DNA from: Bacillota bacterium
GTDB taxonomy: Bacteria > Sysuimicrobiota > Sysuimicrobiia > Sysuimicrobiales > Segetimicrobiaceae
Assembly (NCBI GenBank): GCA_021324255.1
Contig: JAJPJL010000063.1
Location: 1 to 64,000, forward strand
Length of the DNA stretch: 64,000 nt
Reading direction: 5' to 3'
A program made the position numbers and the translations under genes. Below the pieces are notes generated by a model, which was not told the origin of the DNA, ran no database searches, and saw nothing but the letters and a program-made list of their open reading frames with translations. Below, piece by piece: positions 1 through 8,281 of this stretch (its first letter is position 1; the number at the start of each line of letters is the position of its first letter).

Positions 1-129
1 AAAGAAGTGCACGACGATATCTGGCTGGTCAGCTTTATGGATTATGACTTGGGCTACTTTGATCTGGAGACGCGCGTGCTCGAACCGCTCGACAATCCGT
101 TTGGGCCGAAAGTGTTACCCATGTCTTAG
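1..129 (+). CDS. DDE (integrase-core) transposase, C-terminal end only
   Basis: Frame 1 is open from the window edge to TAG at 127-129 and encodes the last 42 residues of a protein ending in NPFGPKVLPMS, with the upstream motif IWLVSFMDYDLGYFD. This tail is what I recall for IS481/IS3-class integrase-core transposases; the catalytic DDE residues lie outside the window. The coding end runs straight into a duplicated 17-base motif at the element's right end. Whether the rest is intact cannot be seen. Family assignment rests on memory of the C-terminal motif, so the exact IS family is uncertain. Confidence 0.7.
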   Translation, partial: KEVHDDIWLVSFMDYDLGYFDLETRVLEPLDNPFGPKVLPMS

Positions 130-151
130 GTACGAAGTGTTACCTATGTCT
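110..151. repeat. Two direct 17-bp copies at the IS right end
   Basis: Bases 110-126 and 135-151 are near-identical 17-mers (AAGTGTTACC[C/T]ATGTCT, one mismatch) spaced 25 bp apart. The first copy overlaps the last codons and the stop of the transposase, the second lies just beyond it. Iterated terminal motifs of this kind are typical of transposase-binding ends, so the right boundary of the element probably lies between about 151 and 170. The left end is outside the window. Confidence 0.6.
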
Positions 152-173
152 CCGGGCTGGACCCTGGAAAGTT

Positions 174-249
174 TGGCGCGCCCGGAGGGATTTGAACCCC
201 CGACCTACGGCTCCGGAGGCCGGCGCTCTATCCGCTGAGCTACGGGCGC
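174..249 (-). tRNA. tRNA-Arg (anticodon CCG)
   Basis: On the minus strand a complete cloverleaf runs from 249 to 177, with CCA encoded at 176-174. The 7-bp acceptor stem GCGCCCG/CGGGCGC is perfect, the D arm and the TTCAAAT T-loop are present, and the anticodon loop is CTCCGGA, giving anticodon CCG. It closely resembles bacterial tRNA-Arg(CCG). One mismatch is seen at the outer end of the anticodon stem. It sits only about 25 bp beyond the transposase end; tRNA 3' ends are common integration sites, but no att duplication is visible here. Confidence 0.96.
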
Positions 250-258
250 ACGCCTCTC

Positions 259-264
259 ATTATA
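259..264 (-). promoter_or_regulatory. -10 element for tRNA-Arg
   Basis: A perfect TATAAT lies on the minus strand 10 bp upstream of the tRNA 5' end. The position 17 bp further upstream (282-287) does not match TTGACA, so the -35 element is weak or absent. Confidence 0.5.
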
Positions 265-288
265 TCAAACGACGTCCGGCGACCCGCC

Positions 289-1287
289 CTACGAGACCGC
301 GGTCGGCGGCGCGACTGGGCGCGCGCGGCCCCGCTCGATGATCGCGAGGACGATCGTCCCAACGGCCCAGGTCCCGCTCAAAAACAGCACGAGCGCGCCG
401 AGATGCGGGATGGCGAACGCGACGACCAGTACCACCGCGCCGACGAGCGCCTCCAGGCCGACCGTGGACGTTCGAATTCGACGCCCGAGCAGCACCGCGA
501 TCGCCGTCACACCGAGCTGCAGCGCGGCGATCACCGCGAGCGGGATCAGGGCCACGAGGACGAGGCCCACGATGCTGAGCGCGAGGCCGATGGCGAGCGG
601 CCAGATCGCGGCCCACGTCAGCAGACCCACCCCGAACGTCGCCACCGGAGCCCGCTCGAGAAGCGCCGCGAGGTCGGCCGTCACCCGCGGGAAGAGGACG
701 GCCGTCAGCCAGGTCGTGCCGACGAAGCTGAGGAGCGCCCCCAGGAGGAAGAGCAAGAAGAACGCCTTCAGCGCCGCGATCGCGCCGAAGATCGCCGGCG
801 GCCAGAGCCAGATGTGCGGCCCGCCGAATGGACCCGGGGGCGGCAGCGGCACCGGAACGGAGAACGGCGGCGCGGGAGCCGGCACCGGCGCGGGGGCGGC
901 CTGCCCGACCGTCGCGCCCGGATCGGCCGTGACACGGCCGCCCGTCGCGGTCGCGGCGCCGCCGACCACGGCGGTGGAACGCAGCACCACGTTGCCGCCG
1001 ATCGCGCGCACCGAACCACCGACACGCCCGGTCACGGTGACGTCGCCGCCGATAGCGAGCGCGTTGCCGTCCACCGTACCCGCGACGTCGAGCGGTCCGC
1101 CGATGGCGACGGCGTCGCCGTGCACCGAGGTACCCGCGGGCACGTCGACGCCGCCTACCCGCACCAGCACTTCCTGGGCGCCCGCAGGAGTCGCGCCGGA
1201 GAGCCACGCCGCGCCGGCGAGCAAGAACGCGAGGCAGGCGAGCCGGCGCACGCGCTCAGCGAAATTTTGGAGGACTTGTCGCGACAT
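289..1287 (-). CDS. Secreted/membrane polymer-forming (bactofilin-like) protein
   Basis: The 332-residue product starts MSRQV and has an N-terminal signal peptide ending near AGA, then about 80 residues of short glycine/valine-rich repeats (GDAVAIGG, GNALAIGG, GSVRAIGG spaced by about 18 residues) typical of a right-handed beta-helix as in bactofilin/polymer-forming domains. A proline-rich linker follows, then four or five hydrophobic segments in the C-terminal half. Likely an envelope protein; no enzymatic motif is seen. The ATG at 1287 lies 7 bp after the stop of the upstream phosphatase, so the two are probably co-transcribed. The frame is open further upstream, but that part is antisense or shadow of the previous gene. 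The exact role is unknown. Confidence 0.75.
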   Translation of the reverse strand: MSRQVLQNFAERVRRLACLAFLLAGAAWLSGATPAGAQEVLVRVGGVDVPAGTSVHGDAVAIGGPLDVAGTVDGNALAIGGDVTVTGRVGGSVRAIGGNVVLRSTAVVGGAATATGGRVTADPGATVGQAAPAPVPAPAPPFSVPVPLPPPGPFGGPHIWLWPPAIFGAIAALKAFFLLFLLGALLSFVGTTWLTAVLFPRVTADLAALLERAPVATFGVGLLTWAAIWPLAIGLALSIVGLVLVALIPLAVIAALQLGVTAIAVLLGRRIRTSTVGLEALVGAVVLVVAFAIPHLGALVLFLSGTWAVGTIVLAIIERGRARPVAPPTAVS

Positions 1288-1294
1288 CGGGGGA

Positions 1295-2020
1295 TCACGC
1301 GTCGAGCAGGCGCACGCGCTCGCCCACCCGCGGCACGTCGGCCGACCGGTCGAGTTGCGCGCAGACGCCGAGGTCCTCGTCGAGCCCGATCTCCACCACG
1401 TGACGTCCAGCGCTCGTGCGGCGAAATAGGGATGCCGCATCCGGGTGTGCTCGAAACATGTCCCGGGCCGCCATCGCGGCGTCGGTGAGCTCGACCACGG
1501 GCGCGCCCTCGCCGGCGCACATGGCCTCGACCATCGCCCCGGCCGTGTAGGCATCGTCCAATCCAAAGCGTCCCTCCCGGCCCGCGCACACGATCATGGG
1601 ATCGAGCCCGAACGCCCGTGCGGCGGCGGCGAGCGCGCGCGCCGCCGCCGTGCGGTTGCGGAGACACGCGACCAGCGCGACCGGCGCGGCGCGCGCGTGG
1701 TGAAGCGCCCGCGTGCCGTTGGTCGTGCCGAACGCGACACGCCGGCCCGCGAGCGGCGCCGTCATGAGCGCCGCCGGGCTGTTGCCGAAGTCGAAGCCGG
1801 CGGGCGCAAGGCCCGCCTGCTCGCCGGCAAGCAGCACACCCGGATGTGCGGCGGCGTAGGCCCTGGCGACCTCCAGGTTCGGCGCGATCAGCACCTCGTC
1901 ACAGCCGCGCTCCGCCATGATCAGCAACGAGGTCGTCGCCCTGATGACGTCGACAACGGCGACGGCGCGCCGGCGGCAGTCGCCGGCCTCTTCCGGCAGG
2001 AACGCGACGTGAAGTTCCAC
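1295..2020 (-). CDS. comB: 2-phosphosulfolactate phosphatase (ComB family)
   Basis: The 241-residue protein matches the ComB family: an N-terminal VVDVIRATTS segment, the central GERxG-like LLAGEQAG region, a FGNSPAAL motif and a TTNGTRAL motif, in the usual order and at the usual length. ComB removes phosphate from 2-phosphosulfolactate in coenzyme M synthesis, but bacterial homologues occur widely without CoM, so the substrate is uncertain. No sulfolactate or CoM genes lie nearby. It is followed after 7 bp by the bactofilin-like gene and preceded after 17 bp by the M48 protease, all on the minus strand. Confidence 0.85.
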   Translation of the reverse strand: MELHVAFLPEEAGDCRRRAVAVVDVIRATTSLLIMAERGCDEVLIAPNLEVARAYAAAHPGVLLAGEQAGLAPAGFDFGNSPAALMTAPLAGRRVAFGTTNGTRALHHARAAPVALVACLRNRTAAARALAAAARAFGLDPMIVCAGREGRFGLDDAYTAGAMVEAMCAGEGAPVVELTDAAMAARDMFRAHPDAASLFRRTSAGRHVVEIGLDEDLGVCAQLDRSADVPRVGERVRLLDA

Positions 2021-2037
2021 GCGGCCGGATCCCCGCC

Positions 2038-3231
2038 TCAGTAGCCGCGATTATACGGCGCGTTGTCGATGACCTGAGCGAGACCCGCCCGTACGCTTTG
2101 CGCAAACGCGCCCAGATCGAGGTGCGCGTTCGCGGCATCCTCGGGGGCGACGTCGTAGAGATCGAACTCCCGCCCGAGCACGCTCGTCCGTCCGGCAAGC
2201 GTGCTCACATGGACGTCGTACGGGGCCGGGTCCTCGTTGAAGAATTGATTGAGTTGGGCCACCACCGCCTGTGCACGCTGCGCCGGCGTCTGCCCGCCTA
2301 CGCTCGCCGCGAGCGTGATCACCGGCCGTCCGTCGACGCGGATCGTGACGGGCTGGTCCCCCGACGGGGTGGGCGGATCCGTGGCGATGCGCAGATACCC
2401 CTCGGGGATGCGCCGGATGATGGGGATATGGCGCCGCTCCAGGTCCGCCTTGATGTAGGCCACGCGCTCGTCGAACTCGGGGTGGTCCGCGTTGATCGTG
2501 CCCGCCACGCTCGGGGCTCCGGAGAGGCGCTGCGCCTGCGCCAGGTGTTCCATGACCGTGAGCATCGCCACCGGCGAATACTGGGTCTTGAGCAAGTCCG
2601 CCACGCTCGTGAGATCGGCATCCTGCTCCAGATCACGCTGATAGGACGACATCGTGCCGGTGACGACGGCCTGCTCCGCCATCATCGGGCCCGGGGACTG
2701 CGCGAGCACGGACAGCGCCAACCCGATGAGCATCGCCGGCGTCATGTGTCGCAGCCGATCCTGCTGGATGTAGTAGTGCCGGTGGTTGATGTGCGTCAGC
2801 TCGTGCCCGACGACCGCGGCGAGCTCGTCGTCGGTGCGCACGAACCGCATCATGCCCTCGGTGACGTACACCCACCCGCCGGGGATCGCGAAGGAGTTCA
2901 CCACGGGCGACGCCACGATCTGAAAGTGATACGGCAGATCTTGCCGCTCCACGACCTTGTCCATCACGCCGCCGATCCGGACGAGCCGCGCGACCTGCGC
3001 GGGATCGGTCACCAGGCGGTATTGGGATTCGATCTGTTTGGCGAACTCCGCCCCCTGCTTGACCTCGTTCGCGGTGCTGGGAAACGTCAGACCTTCCCCG
3101 GGCGCCGCGCCGGCCAGCATCATCACGACCGCCGCGGCGACAGCCCACCGGCCCAGGGGGTAACGACGCCGCGGACAGGCGTTCACACCGATCCGGCTTG
3201 GGGTGGGGCGCGGCCGCGAACGCATGCTCAT
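2038..3231 (-). CDS. M48-family metalloprotease
   Basis: The 397-residue protein has an N-terminal hydrophobic segment (about residues 29-44, signal peptide or anchor), the zinc motif HELTH at 143-147 and the third-ligand region LEQDAD with Glu202. This is the M48 (Oma1/HtpX/BepA-like) layout without the multiple membrane spans of HtpX, so it probably acts outside the cytoplasmic membrane on misfolded envelope proteins. The C-terminal third has no recognised domain. The start ATG at 3231 lies 10 bp after the tatD stop; a second ATG at 3225 is also possible. It belongs to a minus-strand run of closely spaced genes. Confidence 0.85.
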   Translation of the reverse strand: MSMRSRPRPTPSRIGVNACPRRRYPLGRWAVAAAVVMMLAGAAPGEGLTFPSTANEVKQGAEFAKQIESQYRLVTDPAQVARLVRIGGVMDKVVERQDLPYHFQIVASPVVNSFAIPGGWVYVTEGMMRFVRTDDELAAVVGHELTHINHRHYYIQQDRLRHMTPAMLIGLALSVLAQSPGPMMAEQAVVTGTMSSYQRDLEQDADLTSVADLLKTQYSPVAMLTVMEHLAQAQRLSGAPSVAGTINADHPEFDERVAYIKADLERRHIPIIRRIPEGYLRIATDPPTPSGDQPVTIRVDGRPVITLAASVGGQTPAQRAQAVVAQLNQFFNEDPAPYDVHVSTLAGRTSVLGREFDLYDVAPEDAANAHLDLGAFAQSVRAGLAQVIDNAPYNRGY

Positions 3232-3241
3232 CGTCCCGCCG

Positions 3242-4036
3242 CTAGCGTGCGGCCGTCTCGCCGCGCGCCCAGCCGCGGGGAAAGGCTCGGGCGGTGTTGT
3301 CCGCGAGGGCCGACGCGAGCGCCTCGTCGGACATCTGCCGCAAGCCGGCGAGCGCGCGCGCCGTGTGAACCACGAAGCTTGGTTCGCAGCGCCGTCCCCG
3401 CATGGGGACCGGCGAGAGATACGGGGCATCGGTTTCCACGAGCAACCGGTCGAGCGGCACGCGCCGCGCGGCCTCGCGCAGCGCCTCCGATTTGGGAAAC
3501 GTCAGCGGGCCGGCGACCGAGATCATCCAGCCGGCCAGGGCCCAACGCACCGCGAGATCCGGGGACCCGGTGAAGCAATGCATCACGACCGCGCATACTC
3601 CCTCATTATCTAATATCCGCTCCACGTCCTCCGATGCCTCGCGATTGTGCACGACGAGGGGGAGCCCGGCCTCACGGGCCAGGCGCGCGTGGGCGGCAAA
3701 CGCGCGGTGCTGCGCGGCCGCGTCGGCGCGCCCGCGGGCGAAATCCAGGCCGGTCTCGCCGATGGCGACGACGCGCGGGTGGCGCACCAGCGCCTCCAGT
3801 TCATGCACCGCCGCGCCGGTGAGCGACGCCGCCCGCTGCGGGTGGACCCCCACCGCGGCGAAGACCTGCGGATGGCGCTCCGCGAGCGACACCGCGCGCC
3901 GGCTGCCCTCCACCGACGTGCCCGCGCAGATCATCGCCGCGACACCGGCCGCGGCCGCGCGCGCGATGACCGCGTCCCGGTCCGGATCGAACGCGGCGTC
4001 GTCGAGGTGAACATGCGTGTCCATCCACCCCGCCAT
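3242..4036 (-). CDS. tatD: TatD-family metal-dependent deoxyribonuclease
   Basis: The 264-residue product has the TatD signature: N-terminal metal site DTHVHLD, GETGLDF, the histidines of VVHNREA and MHCFTG, and the C-terminal METD-like VETDAPYLSP. Length is normal. TatD enzymes act in the cytoplasm as 3'-5' exonucleases in DNA repair or turnover. The ATG at 4036 begins MAGWMDTHVH; MDTHVH at 4024 is an alternative start. Only 5 bp separate it from the upstream FAD oxidoreductase stop, so the genes are co-transcribed. Confidence 0.92.
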   Translation of the reverse strand: MAGWMDTHVHLDDAAFDPDRDAVIARAAAAGVAAMICAGTSVEGSRRAVSLAERHPQVFAAVGVHPQRAASLTGAAVHELEALVRHPRVVAIGETGLDFARGRADAAAQHRAFAAHARLAREAGLPLVVHNREASEDVERILDNEGVCAVVMHCFTGSPDLAVRWALAGWMISVAGPLTFPKSEALREAARRVPLDRLLVETDAPYLSPVPMRGRRCEPSFVVHTARALAGLRQMSDEALASALADNTARAFPRGWARGETAAR

Positions 4037-4041
4037 CGCCG

Positions 4042-5169
4042 CTACCGGCCGCGCCCTGCGCGGGCAAACCTGTCTGGCCGGTACGCCGAGAGATCCAGCG
4101 AGGCGCGTCCCGTGGTGATCAGCTCGGAGACGAGCCGGCCGACAAGCGGACCCCGCGCGAAGCCTTGTGCCCCAAGCCCCCCGGCCATCACGTATCCCGG
4201 GACGGCCGGCATCGTGCCGAGGATCGGCCCGCCGTCCGGGGTGACCGCTCGGACACCGGCCCACGCATCCGTGACGCGGGCATGTCGAAGCGCGGGGTAC
4301 CGCCGGATGGTCGGCGCGAGGGCATCGTCCAGGTAGCCCCACTCGGCCGCCGTGTCGTACGCTTCGCCGGGCGGCTGGCCGCACACCATGATGACGCCGT
4401 CTGGACGCTTCATGCAGTAGAAGTCGCGGGCTTCCTCCTCGATGAACGGGCCGGCGGCGGGATCCGTTCCTGCCGCGTCGAGTACAAAGACCTGACGCTT
4501 GCGCGCCGCGACCGGGATCCGCAGGCCGGCCGGCGCGGCAAGCGATCGTGCCCACGCCCCCGCGGCGTTCACGACCGTCGGCGTCGCAATCGTGCCATCG
4601 CGCACCGCCACACCGCGCACCCGCTCGCCCTCGAGCTCCAGGCCCGTCACCTCGCAGCCTTCGCGGATGATCGCGCCGCGAGCGCGCGCTGCATCCGCGA
4701 GCCGCTCAACCGTGGCGAGCGGCGTCGCCCAGGGATCCCGAGCGGAAAATGTCGCGACCGCCACGTCGTCCGCGGTCAGGTCCGGGAACCGGTACCTCAG
4801 TTCGTCCGGTTCGAGGATCTCGAGCCGCACGCCGGCCGCCTCATGCATCGCGGCGCGGCGGCGCGCCGCATCAGCTTCCTCGACCGTCCAGAGCAACAGG
4901 CTGCCGACGGGCGTGAGGTCGGTGCCAAGCTCCTCCCGTAGTCGCTCGTGGACCGCGAGGCTCTCCACCTGAAAGCGCAACTCGGGCTCGCGGGCGGCCT
5001 GGAGGGTCATGACGCCCGCGGCCCGCCCCGTGGCGCCGCCTCCGATTGTCCCCCGCTCCAGCACGACGACGCTCCGGACGCCGGCCTCGCCGAGAAAGAA
5101 CGCCGTCGAAACCCCGGCGATCCCGCCGCCGACAACCACGACGTCGGCGGTCTCGGGCAGATCGCTCAC
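4042..5169 (-). CDS. FAD-dependent D-amino acid/glycine/sarcosine oxidase-like oxidoreductase
   Basis: The 375-residue protein opens with a Rossmann dinucleotide motif (VVGGGIAG) followed by LERGTIGGG, and ends in the DAO-family region GPILGTMPAVPG, then AGGLGAQGF. This is the DAO family (glycine, sarcosine or D-amino acid oxidases and dehydrogenases). The substrate cannot be told. The start is GTG at 5169: no in-frame ATG exists near the Rossmann motif, and an overlapping ATG is in another frame. It begins the run that continues into tatD, the M48 protease and comB. Confidence 0.85.
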   Translation of the reverse strand: MSDLPETADVVVVGGGIAGVSTAFFLGEAGVRSVVVLERGTIGGGATGRAAGVMTLQAAREPELRFQVESLAVHERLREELGTDLTPVGSLLLWTVEEADAARRRAAMHEAAGVRLEILEPDELRYRFPDLTADDVAVATFSARDPWATPLATVERLADAARARGAIIREGCEVTGLELEGERVRGVAVRDGTIATPTVVNAAGAWARSLAAPAGLRIPVAARKRQVFVLDAAGTDPAAGPFIEEEARDFYCMKRPDGVIMVCGQPPGEAYDTAAEWGYLDDALAPTIRRYPALRHARVTDAWAGVRAVTPDGGPILGTMPAVPGYVMAGGLGAQGFARGPLVGRLVSELITTGRASLDLSAYRPDRFARAGRGR

Positions 5170-5240
5170 GTCATCACCCCGGTGCCGGTCCCGGTCCGCA
5201 TCGCGTGTCGGCTTCTGCGCGGCCGACGCCGCTCCTCCGG

Positions 5241-6845
5241 TCACGGGAGGACGCCGCCGGCCGGGCGCGGCGCCGGCGCCCGGCGGGGTGCGCGCCGCCG
5301 GGTGACGGATGTGGCGACATCCGGCGGGTGCGCCGCGGGCGGCGGCAACCGGCGCAGGGCAAACGGCGGCGGCGCGGGCGCGATGTCGGGCATTTCGTAG
5401 TAGCGGGCCTGGCGGAGCGCAAGCGGGCGCATGCCGCCTGTGAGGACGATGACCGATCGCTCGGGCAGCCTCGCCAGCTCGTCGGGCGCGGCCAAGGGCC
5501 GTACATGAGGGCGCACGGTGACGGTCCGGCGCGAGCGGCCCGCGCTCGTCACGGAGACCGCTGGGACCGACGTGTCCCCGAGCCAGGCGCTCGTCATCCG
5601 CGCGGTCTCGAGATCGCCCGCGCGAAAGAGGAGCTTGGTCTCCGTGTTGGCGACGATGGTGCGGGCGTCGCGGGGTCCATACACCTCCTCGATCTGACTC
5701 AACACCTGCGCCCCCAGGACGACGCTCACGCGCCGCTCCCGCAGCGTGGGCAGCCGGTCGCTCAGCCCGGCAAGATAACCGAAGCGGCGAAATTCGTCGA
5801 GATACAGACGCACCGGGCATCGGAGCCCCTCTTGGTCTGCCCGCGTGACGAGGCCGTCGAGCAGATCGGCGACGAGCCAGGCGACCAGGGGCTGCAAACG
5901 ATGCGCCTCGTCCTCAGGCAGCAGGATGTAGAGCGCCGAGGGGTCCCGGCCGACCCGGTCGAAGTCCCAGTGCGCGGACGTGGCATCGCAGACGAGCGGA
6001 TCGGCCCACGGCGCGAGACGCTCGAGGAGGCCGGTCACCGCCGCCTCCTGCACACGTCGCTCGCGCGCCGCGAACATGCCGGCCAACTCGCGGACCTCCG
6101 CGGCGCGGCTCGCCCGAAGGGTCTCGCGGAGCGCGGCGGCGCCCGACAGCGCAAGGCGGTACACGGCCGCCACGGTATGGCCCCCGGCCGCCCGTTCCTG
6201 CTGCACGTGCAGGAAGAGCAGCGCCGCGAGATCACGCGCCGCACCCGCGTAGACGCGCGCGTCGCCGGAGAGATCCCGCGGCGTCGTGTTGTGGATCAGC
6301 AGCGCAGCCTTGCGCTGGGCCGCGCCGATCGAGCGCACGTCGTGCAGCGGATTGTAGGGGACCGATCCGGCGAAGAGCGGGCAAAACAGGTGCGCGCGAT
6401 CGCCGTAGCGGCCCGCGGTAACGGCCCATAGGGCGCGCGGGCCGGTCTTGACGTCCATGACGATGACGCTCTCGCGGCTGGGATCCCGCAGCAGAATGTT
6501 CGTGGCGATGGACCCGGCCGTCTTGCCCGCCCGGGACGGCCCCAATACGAGCACGTGGCCGGACAGCTGCTCCTCGCCGAGGTAGAGACGCCGGCCGGTA
6601 CCCGGCCACGCCCCGGCGAGAAACGGCCCGGGCGCGGTCAGACGCGCGGCCTCCGGCCACGACGCCCACGATGCGCCGGCGACGGGCGCGACCCTGGTCC
6701 GCGGCGCGTCCCAAGCCGGCAGCACGGCAAGCAGGATCGCGGCGCAACTGCAGGCCGCCAGCGCGAGCGCCGCTGACGGCGCACGCTGAGCCAGCACGGC
6801 CGTCGCGAGGCACGCGAGAATGGCTCCGAGCCACCGCAGGATCAT
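5241..6845 (-). CDS. Type IV coupling protein (VirD4/TraG-like) ATPase
   Basis: The 534-residue product has one or two N-terminal membrane segments (residues 5-45), a Walker A motif GPSRAGKTAGS at 102-111 and a Walker B-like LYLDEF followed by RFGYLAGL, and ends with a proline/arginine-rich tail. This is the VirD4/TraG/TraD coupling-ATPase fold that brings relaxosome DNA to a conjugative channel. No relaxase, VirB4 or pilus gene is in the window, so it is either an orphan or part of a reduced mobile element. The ATG at 6845 overlaps the stop of the upstream replication-relaxation gene by 4 bp (ATGA), indicating translational coupling. Confidence 0.85.
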   Translation of the reverse strand: MILRWLGAILACLATAVLAQRAPSAALALAACSCAAILLAVLPAWDAPRTRVAPVAGASWASWPEAARLTAPGPFLAGAWPGTGRRLYLGEEQLSGHVLVLGPSRAGKTAGSIATNILLRDPSRESVIVMDVKTGPRALWAVTAGRYGDRAHLFCPLFAGSVPYNPLHDVRSIGAAQRKAALLIHNTTPRDLSGDARVYAGAARDLAALLFLHVQQERAAGGHTVAAVYRLALSGAAALRETLRASRAAEVRELAGMFAARERRVQEAAVTGLLERLAPWADPLVCDATSAHWDFDRVGRDPSALYILLPEDEAHRLQPLVAWLVADLLDGLVTRADQEGLRCPVRLYLDEFRRFGYLAGLSDRLPTLRERRVSVVLGAQVLSQIEEVYGPRDARTIVANTETKLLFRAGDLETARMTSAWLGDTSVPAVSVTSAGRSRRTVTVRPHVRPLAAPDELARLPERSVIVLTGGMRPLALRQARYYEMPDIAPAPPPFALRRLPPPAAHPPDVATSVTRRRAPRRAPAPRPAGGVLP

Positions 6846-7765
6846 GCCGGCACCTCCTCGGCGCCGGGCAGCGGACCCCCGGCGCCCCCGGCGGCGGCGC
6901 CCGGCGCTGCCCCGGCATCCATCCGATAGGACACGCCGCCAACGGTCCCGGGCAGCGGTAGCAGACCCGCCGCATCGCCGGTGAGGCGCTCCGGCGCCAA
7001 GGCCTCGGAGCCGACGGCGGCCGCGAGGGCGGCGGCGCACGTCGTCGCCGAACCGGCCCATACCCGCTCCAGGCCGGCACGGGCAGCCGTGCAGGCCGAG
7101 GCCTTTGCGCGGCGGTCGTCGTCGCATGCGATGATGACCCACGCATCCGCGAGCGCGTCCCACCGAGGATCACCGGCCCGCTCGCGCGCGAGCCGGTCCA
7201 GCAGCCGGTACCGTCGCCATTTCTCCTCGAGCCGCTGCGCCGGCATCGTTCCGCGGTCGCGCTCGAGGCAGTAGATCCACCGGCCGCCCTCCGGGGCCGG
7301 CACCACGATGATCGCGTCGGGCACGAGGTGGGTGAGCCCGAGGTCCAGCCGCGCGTGATGGCTCCCCACCCACGAAAATGCGGCGAGGCGGCCGGCGCGG
7401 CACTCGGTGCACAAATCGCAGAAGATTTGGTTTGTGGCGATCAGGTGGTCCATCAGCAGCGCACCGACCGCGAGCGAGCGCGGCCCCGGCGGGACCGTAC
7501 CGGCGAGCGCTCCCGCGGCGAGGCGCCCGGCCGTCCCGAGTCCCCAGAACACCCGGCGATCGTCGAACGCGCGGCCGCCGGCGCGCTCCAGCACACCGCC
7601 GCCGCGCAGCCGGGAGAGCCGGTGCGAGACACTCCCCGTACGCAGCGTCGGGTAGCACGCCTGGCGAATCTGGTGCACGGTCATGAAGCGCAGCTCCGCG
7701 AGCGTCTCGACGAGCAAGCGGTCGCGTGAGGTCAATCGGAGCAATGCGAGGGTTGCAGACGGCAT
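6842..7765 (-). CDS. Replication-relaxation family protein
   Basis: The 307-residue product begins with a winged-helix-like segment (LTSRDRLLVETLAELRFMTV then HQIRQACYP and HRLSRLR), followed by a region resembling an endonuclease-like core with LIATNQIFCDL and PDAIIVV. This layout is that of the replication-relaxation family (PF13814), found on plasmids and integrative elements beside VirD4-like ATPases, where it is thought to help plasmid replication or relaxosome formation. A strong Shine-Dalgarno (GGAGAT) precedes ATG 7765. The C-terminal 60 residues are alanine/glycine-rich and unassigned. It is coupled to the downstream coupling protein. Confidence 0.75.
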   Translation of the reverse strand: MPSATLALLRLTSRDRLLVETLAELRFMTVHQIRQACYPTLRTGSVSHRLSRLRGGGVLERAGGRAFDDRRVFWGLGTAGRLAAGALAGTVPPGPRSLAVGALLMDHLIATNQIFCDLCTECRAGRLAAFSWVGSHHARLDLGLTHLVPDAIIVVPAPEGGRWIYCLERDRGTMPAQRLEEKWRRYRLLDRLARERAGDPRWDALADAWVIIACDDDRRAKASACTAARAGLERVWAGSATTCAAALAAAVGSEALAPERLTGDAAGLLPLPGTVGGVSYRMDAGAAPGAAAGGAGGPLPGAEEVPA

Positions 7766-8281
7766 GCGATCATCTCCTTTCGTGCCGGGATTGGCCACGC
7801 ATGGGGCGTGGATCAAGCATGTGCAGCGTGACGGCGTACGGTGCGGCACTGGCTCCGGGGCATCGTCGCTGGCTGGTGGAAAGGGGTTGCGGCGGCGTGC
7901 GCCCCGCAAGCGACCCGCAATCCTGGGGAGGAATCGTGTGGAGCCGGACAGGCGAGAGCCGGTGGTGATTTACGTCAAGAGCGGCGTCGCCACGTTGACG
8001 CCGTGACGGCCGGCGTCCTCATGGATGACCGGGGGTCACGCGAGGCCGGCAGGTTGAGGAGCGTGCAAGCGCCGCCTCGACCGCGGCAGGCGCGCGCCTC
8101 GTACGCGGAACCCGCGTCTCGGACAACGCTCTTGTGCGGCCGTCACCAGCCCCGCGGGGCGATGGTGGACGAGGGGGCGCCGCGGGCGCCCGACGCCTCG
8201 GAGGGGGGAGAAGCGTCCACCGCGACCGGTGCCCCGTCCACGACTTACTCGTCGCTATGCGTTCGCGGAGACCACGGACGC
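7766..8281. other. 516-bp gap within the mobile-like module; possible 22-codon ORF
   Basis: No conventional gene is supported here. On the plus strand 7938-8006 is a short GTG-started frame of 22 codons (ends KSGVATLTP) with a good Shine-Dalgarno GGGGAGGAA five bases upstream; its end overlaps an inverted repeat (GGCGTC ... GACGCC). It could be a leader peptide, a microprotein or chance. The rest has no readable RNA gene or terminator. Confidence 0.3.

Noticed and set aside
338..1488. Plus-strand open frames of 361-363 codons
   Set aside because: They run antisense to the bactofilin-like and ComB genes, which have recognisable motifs on the minus strand.
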